DNA of 64,000 bases from Streptomyces sp. 1222.5 (GCF_900105245.1 NZ_FNSZ01000001.1:1364001-1428000); one strand, 5' to 3'; positions 8,140 through 16,906 are shown, counted from the stretch's first letter. The notes: generated from the sequence alone by a model not told the origin. Made by a program: numbers and translations.

Positions 8140-8703
8140 ATGTCTGTTCGCATCCTCGCGCTCGTCGGCAGCCTTCGCGCCGGTTCGCACAACCGCCAGC
8201 TCGCCGAGGCCGCTGTGAAGCTCGCGCCCCAGGGCGCCGAGGTCGAGCTCTTCGAGGGCCTGGCGGACATCCCCTTCTACAACGAGGACATCGACGTCGA
8301 GGGCAGCGTCCCGGCCGCCGCCGCGAAGCTGCGCCAGGCCGCGCAGGCCTCCGACGCCTTCCTGCTGTTCTCCCCCGAGTACAACGGCACCATCCCGGCC
8401 GTCCTGAAGAACGCCATCGACTGGCTGTCCCGCCCCTACGGCGCCGGCGCCTTCGGCGGCAAGCCCGTCGCCGTGGTCGGCACCGCGTTCGGCCAGTACG
8501 GCGGCGTGTGGGCGCAGGACGACACCCGCAAGGCCGTGGGCATCGCCGGCGGCAAGGTCGTCGAGGACATCAAGCTGTCCATCCCCGGCTCGGTCACCCG
8601 CTTCGCCGAGACCCACCCGGTCGACGACGCCGAGGTCGCCGCGCAGCTGACCGAGGTCGTGGCGCGTCTGCACGGCAACGTGGGCGAGGTCGCGGCCGCC
8701 TGA
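8140..8703 (+). CDS. NADPH-dependent FMN reductase / azoreductase-like flavoprotein
   Basis: The 187-residue flavodoxin-fold protein carries the FMN-phosphate loop GSLRAGSHNR (residues 9-18) and the family motif SPEYNGTIPAVLKNAIDW (about 77-94), and matches the usual length of the SSUE/ArsH/ChrR-like family. It transfers electrons from NAD(P)H through FMN to quinones, azo dyes or metals. ATG at 8140 follows GGAG. The TetR regulator is divergent and the operator pair lies 37-86 bp upstream. Quinone detoxification is the likely role but is inferred. Confidence 0.92.
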   Translation: MSVRILALVGSLRAGSHNRQLAEAAVKLAPQGAEVELFEGLADIPFYNEDIDVEGSVPAAAAKLRQAAQASDAFLLFSPEYNGTIPAVLKNAIDWLSRPYGAGAFGGKPVAVVGTAFGQYGGVWAQDDTRKAVGIAGGKVVEDIKLSIPGSVTRFAETHPVDDAEVAAQLTEVVARLHGNVGEVAAA

Positions 8704-8888
8704 GCCGTACGTTCCCCCCGGGCGGGGCGCCACCGCGTGGGCCGGACCCGGGGGGGAGGGCCGGATGTCGTGTCCGGGGCGCGGCGTGGCGGCTCGGACT
8801 GGGTACGCGTCTGTTGGCCGCGTACAACCGTCGCGGTGCGTCGCCCGGCCGGCCGCCGTCGGCCGGACGAGTCCTCCGAGGAGAAGCC

Positions 8889-9863
8889 ATGCCCCTGGTC
8901 CCGCCGCCGTTCGACCCTGAGCTCGCCGCCGCGCTGGAGCCGATCAAGGGTGTGAGCGGGCCGGGGTTCACCCTGGACGAGCTGGACGACGCCCGGCGGG
9001 CGGCCGGCCCGGAGCTGCTCGGACTGCTGGACCTCACCATGGACGGCGCCTTCGAGGTGGAGGACCGTACGGTGCCCGGGCCCGAGGGCGCCCCGGACAT
9101 CTCCCTGCTGCTGTGCCGGCCCGCCTCCCCCGCGGCCACGGCCCCGCTGCCGGTGATCTACCACGTGCACGGCGGCGGCATGATGATGGGCACCAACCGG
9201 GCCGGCGTGGCCGAACCGCAGGACTGGGCGCGTGAGCTGGGCGCGGTCGTGGTGTCGGTGGAGTACCGCCTCACCCCCGAACACCCGTACCCCGCGCCGG
9301 TGGAGGACGTGTACGCCGGTCTGCTGTGGACGGCGGAGCACGCGAAGGAGATCGGCGGCGACCCGGACCGGATCGTCGTCGCGGGCGCCAGCTCCGGCGG
9401 CGGCCTCACCGCGGCGCTCGCCCTGCTCACCCGGGACCGGCACGGTCCTCGGCCGCTCGGCCAGCTGCTGATGTGCCCGATGCTCGACGACCGCAACGAC
9501 ACCGTCTCCAGCCACCAGATGGCCGGTCTCGGCGTCTGGGACCGCACCGCCAACGACACCGCCTGGACGGCACTGCTCGGCGACCGCCGCGGCGGCCCGG
9601 ACGTCTCCCCCTACGCCGCGCCCGCCCGCGCCCGGGACCTGTCCGGGCTGCCTCCGGCCTACCTCGACGTCGGCTCCGCGGAGACCTTCCGCGACGAGGT
9701 GGTGGCCTACGCGTCCGCCCTCTGGCAGGCCGGCGGCGCGGCCGAACTCCACGTCTGGCCGGGCGGCTTCCACGGCTTCGACTCCCTCGCCCCGGAAGCG
9801 GCCCTGTCCCGCGCGGCCCGCACGGCACGCGTGGACTGGCTGCGCAGACTGCTGGCACGCTGA
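8889..9863 (+). CDS. Alpha/beta hydrolase, hormone-sensitive-lipase type esterase
   Basis: The 324-residue product is a family IV esterase. It has the oxyanion-hole motif HGGG (residues 94-97), the nucleophile elbow GASSG (166-170, Ser168), a catalytic-Asp region near FRDEVVAYA and a terminal HGF His. The elbow is GASSG rather than the commoner GDSAG. An AGGAG precedes the ATG at 8889. It probably hydrolyses short-chain esters or carbamates in the cytoplasm, as no signal peptide is seen. The 184 bp upstream contain no recognisable gene. It is followed on the same strand by an amidase with its own operator-like site. Confidence 0.9.
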   Translation: MPLVPPPFDPELAAALEPIKGVSGPGFTLDELDDARRAAGPELLGLLDLTMDGAFEVEDRTVPGPEGAPDISLLLCRPASPAATAPLPVIYHVHGGGMMMGTNRAGVAEPQDWARELGAVVVSVEYRLTPEHPYPAPVEDVYAGLLWTAEHAKEIGGDPDRIVVAGASSGGGLTAALALLTRDRHGPRPLGQLLMCPMLDDRNDTVSSHQMAGLGVWDRTANDTAWTALLGDRRGGPDVSPYAAPARARDLSGLPPAYLDVGSAETFRDEVVAYASALWQAGGAAELHVWPGGFHGFDSLAPEAALSRAARTARVDWLRRLLAR

Positions 9864-10003
9864 ACCACGGCCGCGACCGGCCATCCGGGCAGCCCACCGG
9901 GACCGCGTTCGGGAGCCCGGCGCGGCCGGTGGCTCGACGTTCGTCGTGCGGCGTCGCCGAAGACACCCGTGCGAAAAGCGTGTGCCTGCCGGCCGACTGA
10001 CGT

Positions 10004-10015
10004 TACCGTTCGGTA
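10004..10015. promoter_or_regulatory. Operator-like inverted repeat before the amidase
   Basis: TACCG-TT-CGGTA lies 37 bp upstream of the amidase start. This short symmetrical form is common for TetR-family operators in actinobacteria. No regulator gene is adjacent; the nearest TetR genes have differently spelled operators (TTCGT and GGACC types), so the binding protein is unknown. Confidence 0.45.
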
Positions 10016-10052
10016 GACATCGTGCCCGGAGCCTCCCGGAGGTGCACCCCCC

Positions 10053-11477
10053 ATGACGCCCGACCGTGCCGCAGGCCTCGCGGAGACCCGAGACGCCCTC
10101 GCCGACGGGGAGATGACCTCCCGGGAACTGGTCGAGCGGACACTCGCCCGGATCGAGGCCACCCAGCCCACCCTGAACGCCTTCCGGATCGTGCGTGCGG
10201 AGGCCGCGCTCGCCGAAGCCGACGCCGCCGACCGGAAGTTGGCGGCCGGAGACCGGCGCCCGCTGCTCGGGGTGCCGGTGGCGGTCAAGGACGACATGGA
10301 CGTGGCGGGCGAGCCGACCGCGTTCGGCTGCGCGGGGGACTTTCCGCGCGTGGCCGCGGACGGCGAGGCGGTACGGCGGCTGCGCGCGGCCGGTGCCGTG
10401 ATCGTCGGCAAGACGAACACCTGCGAGCTGGGCCAGTGGCCGTTCACCGAGGGCCCGGCGTTCGGCGACACCCGCAACCCCTGGCACACCGGGCACACCC
10501 CGGGCGGGTCGTCGGGCGGTTCGGCCGCCGCCGTGGCCGCCGGGCTCGTACCGGCCGCGCTCGGCTCCGACGGCGCCGGCTCGGTACGCATCCCCGCCTC
10601 CTGGACCCATCTCATCGGCATCAAGCCGCAGCGCGGCCGCATCTCGACCTGGCCGCGCGGCGAGTCCTTCCACGGCATCACCGTCAACGGCACCCTCGCC
10701 CGTACGGTCGCCGACGCGGCCCTGCTGCTGGACGCGGCGAGCGGCAACCACGACCGGGACCCGCACCGGCCGCCCGCGCTCACCGTGTCCGACGCGGTCG
10801 GCCGCGACCCGGGCCGGCTGCGCATCGCCCTGTCCCTGAAACCGCCGTTCACCGCCGTACCGGCCCGCCTCCAGCCGGAGGTGCGCGCCCGGGTCATGGA
10901 ACTCGCCGCGCGGCTGGACGAGTTGGGGCACACCGTCGAGGAGGCGGACCCGCCCTACGGCCAGATCGGGCTGACCTTCCTGCCGCGTGCCACCGCCGGC
11001 ATCGCCGACTGGGTCCGCGAGACGCCCGACCCGGCGCTGCTGGACCCGCGCACCCGAGGCGCGGCCCGGTTCGGCCGGTTGCTCGGCGGGGCCCCGCTGC
11101 GGGCGGCCCGGCGTGCCGAGGCGGTCCTGCACCGGCGGATCGGTGCCTTCTTCGGGTCGTACGACGTGGTCCTCGCCCCGACGACGGCCGCTCCCCCGCC
11201 CGCGATCGGCGCCCTGCACAAGCTGCGCGGGTTCGCCACCGACCGCGCCATGATCGCCGCCTGCCCCTACGCCTGGCCGTGGAACGTGCTGGGCTGGCCC
11301 GGCGTCAACGTCCCCGCCGGTTTCGTCGGCGACGGCCTGCCGGTGGGCGCCCAGTTGCTCGGCCCCGCCAACAGCGAACCCCTGCTGGTCTCCGTCGCCG
11401 CGCAGTTGGAGGCCGAACTGCGCTGGCACGAGATGTGGCCGCCGCAGCGGACGGAGGCCGGCACTCCGGCCGCGTGA
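10053..11477 (+). CDS. Amidase (amidase-signature family)
   Basis: 474 residues with the Ser-cisSer-Lys triad of the family: Lys79 in VAVKDD, the cis-Ser in GGSSGGS (151-157), and the nucleophile Ser177 in GSDGAGSVRIPA. It cleaves amide bonds; members range from GatA to small-amide hydrolases. It is not GatA because no gatB or gatC is near, and the C-terminal half resembles secondary-metabolism or nitrile-amide enzymes. No export signal is visible. GGAGGTGC lies 8 bp before the ATG. Co-transcription with the downstream NfeD-like gene (26 bp) is possible. Confidence 0.9.
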   Translation: MTPDRAAGLAETRDALADGEMTSRELVERTLARIEATQPTLNAFRIVRAEAALAEADAADRKLAAGDRRPLLGVPVAVKDDMDVAGEPTAFGCAGDFPRVAADGEAVRRLRAAGAVIVGKTNTCELGQWPFTEGPAFGDTRNPWHTGHTPGGSSGGSAAAVAAGLVPAALGSDGAGSVRIPASWTHLIGIKPQRGRISTWPRGESFHGITVNGTLARTVADAALLLDAASGNHDRDPHRPPALTVSDAVGRDPGRLRIALSLKPPFTAVPARLQPEVRARVMELAARLDELGHTVEEADPPYGQIGLTFLPRATAGIADWVRETPDPALLDPRTRGAARFGRLLGGAPLRAARRAEAVLHRRIGAFFGSYDVVLAPTTAAPPPAIGALHKLRGFATDRAMIAACPYAWPWNVLGWPGVNVPAGFVGDGLPVGAQLLGPANSEPLLVSVAAQLEAELRWHEMWPPQRTEAGTPAA

Positions 11478-11503
11478 GCGCGTTCCGCCCTTACTCTGGG
11501 CCC

Positions 11504-11722
11504 ATGGACGACGCGTCGTTGATCGGGCTGATGGGACGGGTGACGGGGACGGTCGGACCCGGGCTGGTCGGCGAGGTGATCGTGCGGGTGCGTGGCGGCG
11601 CCGAGCACTTCCTCGCCCACCCGGCCGACGGCACGGCCCGCATCGAGCCGGGCACGGTGGTGATGGTGGTGGAGCACCTGCCGCCCAGGACGGTCTACGT
11701 GACGTCCGCGTACGACAGGTGA
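11504..11722 (+). CDS. Small NfeD-like OB-fold protein
   Basis: 72 residues with alternating beta-strand pattern (GLMGRVTGTVGPGLVGEVIV, GTVVMVVEHLPPRTVYV), which fits the C-terminal OB domain of NfeD. No membrane segment is present, so only the soluble domain remains. Its position directly upstream of a flotillin-like gene is the classic NfeD-SPFH pairing, which supports the call. Leaderless or weak ribosome site at ATG 11504. Confidence 0.75.
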   Translation: MDDASLIGLMGRVTGTVGPGLVGEVIVRVRGGAEHFLAHPADGTARIEPGTVVMVVEHLPPRTVYVTSAYDR

Positions 11723-11869
11723 GGCGCACCAGGTGAGCACGCTCCGCCCCAGGTGAGAGCGGTACGCGTCAAGATTGCAACAAGAAACCGTCAGCGTCTT
11801 CTCGGGGGGTTCCGGGAGGCGCACACTCCCTTCGTTCGGTGCCGAGAGGGCACCTTCCAAAGGGGGCGT

Positions 11870-13360
11870 ATGCCGATGGTTGTCGGCGTCGTTGCGGGGG
11901 CGGTCGTCGTTGCCGTCCTCGTGTTGATCGGTCTGTTCAAGATGATGTGGCGGGTCGCCGAGCCGAACGAGGCGCTCATCATCTCCGGGTCCAAGCACCG
12001 TACCGAGGGCATCGAGGAGGGCCTGGGATTCCGCATCGTCACCGGGCGCGGCACGCTGGTGCTGCCCGGTGTGCAGGCGGTGCGCAAGCTCTCGCTCGAC
12101 CTGAACGAGACCGAGTTGCAGGTGGACTGCGTGACCCACCAGGGCATTCCGCTCAAGGTGCGGGGTGTGGTCATCTTCAAGGTGGGCGACGACTTCGTGT
12201 CGATCGCGAACGCGGCCCGCCGTTTCCTGGACCAGCAGAAGCTGATGTCCGAGCGGGTGCACAACGTGTTCGCCGGTCATCTGCGGTCCATCGTCGGCGG
12301 GTTGACGGTCGAGGACATGATCCGCGACCGGGAGAAGCTGACCGGGCAGACCCGGGCGGCCTGCGGTACGGAGATGGAGAAGCTCGGCCTGATCGTCGAC
12401 TCGCTGCAGATCCACGAGATCGAGGACCCGACGGGTTACATCCAGAACCTGGCCATGCCGCACGCGGCGGCCGTACAGCGGGACGCGCGGATCGCGCAGG
12501 CGGAGGCGAACCGCTTGGCCACCGAGGCCGAGCAGCAGTCGTTCGCGCGGATGGCCGAGGCCACCCGGGACAGCGAGATCCTGCAGGCCGGCTACCAGGC
12601 CGAGCGGGACAAGGCGGCGGCGAAGTCCCAGCAGGCCGGCCCGCTCGCCGCGGCCGCCGCCCGCCAGGAGGTCGTCGTACAGGAGACGCGGGTCGCCGAA
12701 CTCGAGGCGCACCGGCGGGAGCAGCAGCTCCAGGCGGACGTCCGCAAGCCGGCGGACGCTCAGGCCTACGAGAAGCGGACGCTGGCCGAGGCCGAGCGTG
12801 ACGCGCGGATCTCGGCGGCACAGGCCAAGGCGAAGGAGACGGAGCTGGCGGCCGTCGCCGAGGCGACCCGGGTGAAGGCGGCCGCGACCGCCGAGGCCGA
12901 GGCGACCAGGACCCGTGGTGCGGCGTCCGCCGACGCCACCCGGGCCACCGGTGAGGCCGAGGCCGCCGCCGCGCAGGCCAGGGGTCTGGCGGAGGCCGAG
13001 GCGACCAAGGCGCAGGGTCTGGCGGAGGCGGAGGCCATCAAGGCCCGTGCCGCCGCGCTCGCCGAGAACCAGGAGGCGGTCGTCGCCCAGCAACTCGCCG
13101 AGAAGTGGCCGGAGATCGTCCAGGCGGGCGCGTCCGCGTTCGGCAACGTGGACAACATGGTGCTGCTCAACGGCGCCGACGGCATGGGCGAGTTGTTCGC
13201 CAAGGCGCTCACCATGGGCGGCACGGGTCTGGGGTTGGCGCGCAAGCTGCTGGCGTCGATGGGCGACGGCAACGGGCAGGCGGTGAACGGCGCCTCGCCC
13301 TCCCTCAACGGCGTGGTGACGCCTCCGCAGCAGAGGGTGCCCGTGGAGCAGGAGGGCTGA
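11870..13360 (+). CDS. SPFH-domain flotillin-like protein
   Basis: The 496-residue product starts with one membrane helix (residues 3-24), followed by the SPFH/band-7 domain (about 30-190) with EPNEALIISGSKHR and VRGVVIFKVGDDF. A long Ala/Glu-rich coiled coil with EAEATR/GLAEAEA repeats spans about 200-400. The tail carries the flotillin-like region LAEKWPEIVQAGASAFGNVDN. Flotillins organise membrane microdomains and associate with signalling and secretion proteins. The ATG at 11870 follows AAGGGGG. The NfeD-like gene lies upstream. The gap 11723-11869 holds two near copies of CCAGGTGAGC/A and likely a promoter. Confidence 0.93.
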   Translation: MPMVVGVVAGAVVVAVLVLIGLFKMMWRVAEPNEALIISGSKHRTEGIEEGLGFRIVTGRGTLVLPGVQAVRKLSLDLNETELQVDCVTHQGIPLKVRGVVIFKVGDDFVSIANAARRFLDQQKLMSERVHNVFAGHLRSIVGGLTVEDMIRDREKLTGQTRAACGTEMEKLGLIVDSLQIHEIEDPTGYIQNLAMPHAAAVQRDARIAQAEANRLATEAEQQSFARMAEATRDSEILQAGYQAERDKAAAKSQQAGPLAAAAARQEVVVQETRVAELEAHRREQQLQADVRKPADAQAYEKRTLAEAERDARISAAQAKAKETELAAVAEATRVKAAATAEAEATRTRGAASADATRATGEAEAAAAQARGLAEAEATKAQGLAEAEAIKARAAALAENQEAVVAQQLAEKWPEIVQAGASAFGNVDNMVLLNGADGMGELFAKALTMGGTGLGLARKLLASMGDGNGQAVNGASPSLNGVVTPPQQRVPVEQEG

Positions 13361-13427
13361 GAAGGAGGTGTCGCGTCGCGGCCGGGGTCCCTCACCGGGG
13401 CTCCGGCCGCGCTGCGCGCGGACCCGG

Positions 13428-13607
13428 TCAGGCCGTGAGCAGGCCGGCACCCAGGGCGAGCAGGGCGACGACCTTGAGGATCTCCAGTCCGACGTACCAG
13501 AAGTGGCCCCGGGAGCAGGGCAGTTCCTCGCCCGCGAGGACCCGGTCGGACCGGCGGTTGAGAGGGGGGCGGACGACGGCGAGCTGGGCGAGGAGCAGGG
13601 CGGCCAC
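13428..13607 (-). CDS. Short membrane-protein frame, probably truncated
   Basis: A GTG-started frame of 59 codons not preceded by a ribosome site encodes a hydrophobic stretch, VRPPLNRRSDRVLAGEE, then CSRGHFWYVGLEILKVVALL and a second helix ending GLLTA. The helix-loop-helix pattern and codon bias look like real protein. The N-terminal helix begins abruptly, so the gene may have lost its 5' part in the deletion-prone region that follows. It converges on the flotillin gene. Confidence 0.4.
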   Translation of the reverse strand: MAALLLAQLAVVRPPLNRRSDRVLAGEELPCSRGHFWYVGLEILKVVALLALGAGLLTA

Positions 13608-13656
13608 GCCGGTTCGGTCAGGGCCCGGCGGGCCGGGACGGCCGGGCCCGGGTGGT

Positions 13657-13840
13657 TCAGGGGAGCGTGGTCGCGGTCAAGTGGGCCACGCAGGTGTCCG
13701 GTTCGGCGAACGGCTCCAGCCCGTGGCCGTCAGGGGAGCCTCCAGCCGGGCCAAGGCGCCCTGCATCAGGCCGTGATGGAGCGGGCACACCAACCGGCCC
13801 ACGCCCGCGTGACGGCCGGTGGCCGGGCGCCCGTTGCGTC
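13657..13840 (-). pseudogene. Possible frameshifted remnant of a small Cys/His protein
   Basis: Read on the minus strand, one frame gives GRLVCPLHHGLMQGALARLE (about 13755-13820). After an apparent 1-nt shift near 13750 another frame continues as GLEPFAEPDTCVAHLTAT and stops at 13657. The joined product would contain CPLHH and CVAH pairs that look metal-binding. No intact start or single frame exists. I cannot name the family, and chance reading of GC-rich DNA is not excluded. Confidence 0.25.
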
Positions 13841-13867
13841 CGCGGCGCCGGGCACTAGGGTGCCCCC

Positions 13868-14314
13868 GTGAGCACGTCTACCGAAGAGAACGTCCCCGGC
13901 CGCCACGGCCGTCATGCCACCACGGAGGCCGACCCGCGCGAGGTCGGCCGGGTGCGCACCGAGTACTCCCCGGCCCACGACGGCGACCCGGACCCCGGAG
14001 AGATCGTGTGGACCTGGGTCCCCTTCGAGGAGAACGACGGCCGGGGCAAGGACCGCCCGGTCCTGGTCGTGGCCCGGGAGGCGGCGGGCACCTTCCTCGC
14101 CGTCCAGCTCTCCAGCAAGCGGCACGACGGCGACCGGGAGTGGGTGCCGATCGGCAGCGGCCCCTGGGACCGGTCGGGCCGGGACTCGTGGGTGGACGTG
14201 GACCGCGTGCTGCGGCTGCACGAGGAGGGCATGCGCCGCGAGGCCTGCGCGCTGGACCGGATGCGCTTCGATCTGGTCCGCCGGCGGCTGCACGAACGTT
14301 ACGGCTGGACCTGA
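13868..14314 (+). CDS. PemK/MazF-family toxin-like protein
   Basis: 148 residues. From residue 40 it follows the MazF fold: GEIVWTWVPFEENDGRGKDRPVLVVA, then FLAVQLSSK and WVDVDRVLRL. Family members are sequence-specific mRNA endonucleases acting in the cytoplasm. The start is GTG at 13868 without a clear ribosome site, suggesting low or leaderless expression. No antitoxin-like small gene precedes it; the upstream DNA is decayed. Streptomyces carry solitary MazF-like proteins of this type whose toxicity is unproven, so it may be a tamed or housekeeping member. Confidence 0.75.
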   Translation: MSTSTEENVPGRHGRHATTEADPREVGRVRTEYSPAHDGDPDPGEIVWTWVPFEENDGRGKDRPVLVVAREAAGTFLAVQLSSKRHDGDREWVPIGSGPWDRSGRDSWVDVDRVLRLHEEGMRREACALDRMRFDLVRRRLHERYGWT

Positions 14315-14387
14315 CCGCGGCTCGGACCGGCGCTCCGCGCGGCCACCACGGCGTCCGCGACCACCCCGGAGTGCGGGGCCGCGCCCG

Positions 14388-15281
14388 TCACGACGGCACG
14401 CGCGCACAGCCCGCCGCTTCCGCGGGGACTTCCCGACGGCGCCCCCCGCCCTGGGCGAACGCCTGTTCGAACGCCGCCCGCACCTCCGCCCCGGGGGTCC
14501 GGTCCAGCACCCCGAACACCACGTGGTCGAAGGAGCGCGCGAACCGGGCACCGGGGCCGAGCAGCGCCCGGAAGGCGGCCGCGACCTGCGCCGGGTCGTT
14601 CTGGAAGACCCCGCAGCCCCAGGCGCCGAGCACCAGTCGCCGGTAGCCGTGCGCCGCGGCCGTCTCCAGCACCCGCTCGGCGCGCCGCCCCAGGACGCCC
14701 GCCAGCTCGGCGGCGCGTTCCGGTGCCGTACGGCGTACGACGCCGGCGTTGGGCGCGGCGGCGGTCAGGAAGCCCGCGAGGTAGGGCTCCGGGAGCAGCC
14801 GTCCCCGGTCGTCGCGGAAGACCGGGACCGCCGGTGAGTGGATCACCCGGTCCGTGTAGAACGGGTCGCGGTCGGCACGGTGGTGATCGTAGAAGGCGCG
14901 GGCCGCCAGCAGGCAGGTGTGCAGCGCCGAGGCGCGGCACAGGGCTTCCTCCTGGGCCTGGGCGCCGTTGAGATAGCCACCGCCCGGGTTCCGCGCGGAA
15001 GCGAAGTTCAGGACGGCGACCGGGGCGCCGGCCAGTCGGCGGGCCGCCTCCAGGCTGCTCTCGCCGGTGACCTCGACGAGGGGGCCCGACCCGCGAACCG
15101 GGTCGCCCTGAGCCGGCGGCGGATCCACGGCCACCGGCTCGGGGCCGAACATCCTGGTGCCCGCCCGCGCGGCCTCGATCGCCGCCGTGAGCGGCACCTC
15201 CCGGCCGTCCGGGGCCGGGTACCGGCCCGCCGCGACGATCTTCTCCGTCTGCGTGGCGATCCCGCGCAGGCGCGCGCTCAC
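14388..15281 (-). CDS. TIGR02452-type microbial poly(ADP-ribose) glycohydrolase-like protein
   Basis: 297 residues from GTG 15281. The N-terminal region (RLRGIATQTEKIVAAGRY) and the macro-domain core match the microbial PARG family. The catalytic signature GGG-x7-QEE is complete (GGG at 100-102, QEE at 110-112). Later motifs include DRVIHSPAVPVFRDD and LVLGAWGCGVFQNDP. Such enzymes cut ADP-ribose polymers or ADP-ribosylated targets. It converges on the MazF-like gene, and the divergent ergothioneine operon starts 278 bp away. No ADP-ribosyltransferase is visible in the window, so the substrate source is unknown. Confidence 0.88.
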   Translation of the reverse strand: MSARLRGIATQTEKIVAAGRYPAPDGREVPLTAAIEAARAGTRMFGPEPVAVDPPPAQGDPVRGSGPLVEVTGESSLEAARRLAGAPVAVLNFASARNPGGGYLNGAQAQEEALCRASALHTCLLAARAFYDHHRADRDPFYTDRVIHSPAVPVFRDDRGRLLPEPYLAGFLTAAAPNAGVVRRTAPERAAELAGVLGRRAERVLETAAAHGYRRLVLGAWGCGVFQNDPAQVAAAFRALLGPGARFARSFDHVVFGVLDRTPGAEVRAAFEQAFAQGGGRRREVPAEAAGCARVPS

Positions 15282-15500
15282 GGCGCCACCCCCGTGGACG
15301 CCGTGCCCGCTGCCTGCGCGGACTCCCCCGTCGTGCTCATGCAGGCATCCTGGGTGATCCTGGTGATGCGGTGCAACGGAGTTTCCCACCCCCGGAACGG
15401 TCCCCGAACGCCTGCGGAAGGGGACATGACCGATCCGGAAACGCACGGCGGGGCACTCTTGTGCGATTTGGCGCGAGGGTCTTGGGTGGGACGAGTGTCT

Positions 15501-15532
15501 GCCATCGGCCCACGCCCCCGTGGGCCGATGGC
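15501..15532. promoter_or_regulatory. 14-bp perfect hairpin in front of egtA
   Basis: GCCATCGGCCCACG at 15501-15514 pairs perfectly with 15519-15532 around a 4-base C loop. It ends 27 bp before the egtA ATG and 14 bp before the AGGAGGA ribosome site (15547-15553). No U-run follows. It lies in the egtA leader or promoter, so it may act as an attenuator, a leader stabiliser, or an operator dyad. Confidence 0.6.
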
Positions 15533-15559
15533 ATGGTGGAATCTCAGGAGGATCCCGGC

Positions 15560-16906
15560 ATGTCCGATTCACAGAGCGACGGTGGTGACTGTACGGACCA
15601 CCGCACCGCCGTCACCGAACCCGAGGTGGAGGCCCTGGTCCGGGGCATCTGCTTCAAGACGGGCCCGCCCCGCGTCCTCGGCGTGGAGCTGGAGTGGCTC
15701 GTGCACGAACTGCGGGAGCCGCGGCTCCCCGTGGCACCCGAACGACTCGAGGCGGTCTACGCCACCCTGCGGGCCGTGGACCTGGGATCGGCGCTCACCG
15801 TCGAACCCGGGGGCCAGCTGGAGCTGAGCTCCCTGCCCGCCGCCTCCCTGACGGAGTGCATCGGCACCGTCTCCGCCGACCTGGACGCCGTCCGCGCCGT
15901 CCTGGCCGAGGACGGCCTCGGCCTCGTCGGCATCGGCCACGACCCCTGGCACCCACCCCGCAGGTTCCTGCACGAGCCGCGCTACGACGCCATGGAGGCC
16001 TGCCTGGACCGGGGCGGTCCGGCCGGCCGCCACATGATGTGCGCCTCGGCTTCCGTCCAGGTCTGCGTGGACGCCGGCCACGAGGAGCCGGGCCCGCTGG
16101 GCCACGCGCGGCGCTGGTGGCTGGCGCACCAGCTGGGCGCGGTGCTGCTGGCCGCGTTCGCCAACTCCCCGCTGATCGGGCAGCGGCCCACGGGCTGGAT
16201 GTCCACCCGGCAGCTGATGTGGATGGAGATCGGCACGGGCCGGGCGGGCGGCCCCCCGCTGGACGGGGAGCCGCGGGCCATGTGGGCCCGGCACGTACTG
16301 GACTCGCCGGTGATGTGCGTCCGCGGCGACGGCGGGCCGTGGGAGGTGCCCGACGGGCTCACCTTCCGGGAGTGGACCCGTTCCCGGTCGCCCCGGCCGC
16401 CCACCCGGGCGGACCTCGACTACCACCTCACCACGCTGTTCCCGCCGGTCCGGCCGCGCGGCCATCTGGAACTGCGCATGATCGACGCGCAGCCCGGGGA
16501 CGACGGCTGGATCGTGCCCCTCGCGGTGACGGCGGCCCTGTTCGACGACCCGGAGGCGGCCGAGACCGCCTACCGGACGGTGAAGCCGCTGGCGGAGCGG
16601 GCGCTGAACCGGCCCGCGCCGCACAACCCGCTGTACACGGACGCAGCCCGGTACGGCCTCGCGGACCCGGAGCTGCAGGACACCGCGGCTGCCTGTTTCG
16701 CGGCGGCGCTGGAGGCCCTGCCCAGGATGGGGGCCACCACCGAGGTCATGGACGCCGTGGCGGCGTTCGTGGACCGCTACGTCGCCCGGGGCCGCTGCCC
16801 GGCCGACGATCTGCTGGACCGGCTGCACGACGGGGAGCCGGCCCGGCACCGGCACGGCCCCACCGGGGGCACGCCCATCTCCCACGGGAAGGACATCCGC
16901 ACATGA
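15560..16906 (+). CDS. egtA: Glutamate-cysteine ligase of ergothioneine biosynthesis
   Basis: 448 residues of the GCS2/EgtA family, with RVLGVELEWLV and EPGGQLELSS in the N-terminal half and HLELRMIDAQPGDDGWIVP in the C-terminal half. It makes gamma-glutamylcysteine from Glu, Cys and ATP, the sulfur donor for EgtB in actinobacteria. A strong AGGAGGA site precedes ATG 15560. Its stop overlaps the egtB start by four bases (ATGA), so the two are translationally coupled. The 277 bp upstream hold the promoter and a 14-bp hairpin. Confidence 0.95.
   Translation: MSDSQSDGGDCTDHRTAVTEPEVEALVRGICFKTGPPRVLGVELEWLVHELREPRLPVAPERLEAVYATLRAVDLGSALTVEPGGQLELSSLPAASLTECIGTVSADLDAVRAVLAEDGLGLVGIGHDPWHPPRRFLHEPRYDAMEACLDRGGPAGRHMMCASASVQVCVDAGHEEPGPLGHARRWWLAHQLGAVLLAAFANSPLIGQRPTGWMSTRQLMWMEIGTGRAGGPPLDGEPRAMWARHVLDSPVMCVRGDGGPWEVPDGLTFREWTRSRSPRPPTRADLDYHLTTLFPPVRPRGHLELRMIDAQPGDDGWIVPLAVTAALFDDPEAAETAYRTVKPLAERALNRPAPHNPLYTDAARYGLADPELQDTAAACFAAALEALPRMGATTEVMDAVAAFVDRYVARGRCPADDLLDRLHDGEPARHRHGPTGGTPISHGKDIRT

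Noticed and set aside
8436..13450. Two very long minus-strand frames (1097 and 727 codons) opposite the esterase, amidase and flotillin
   Set aside because: They are antisense shadows; the plus-strand genes have full motif sets and ribosome sites.
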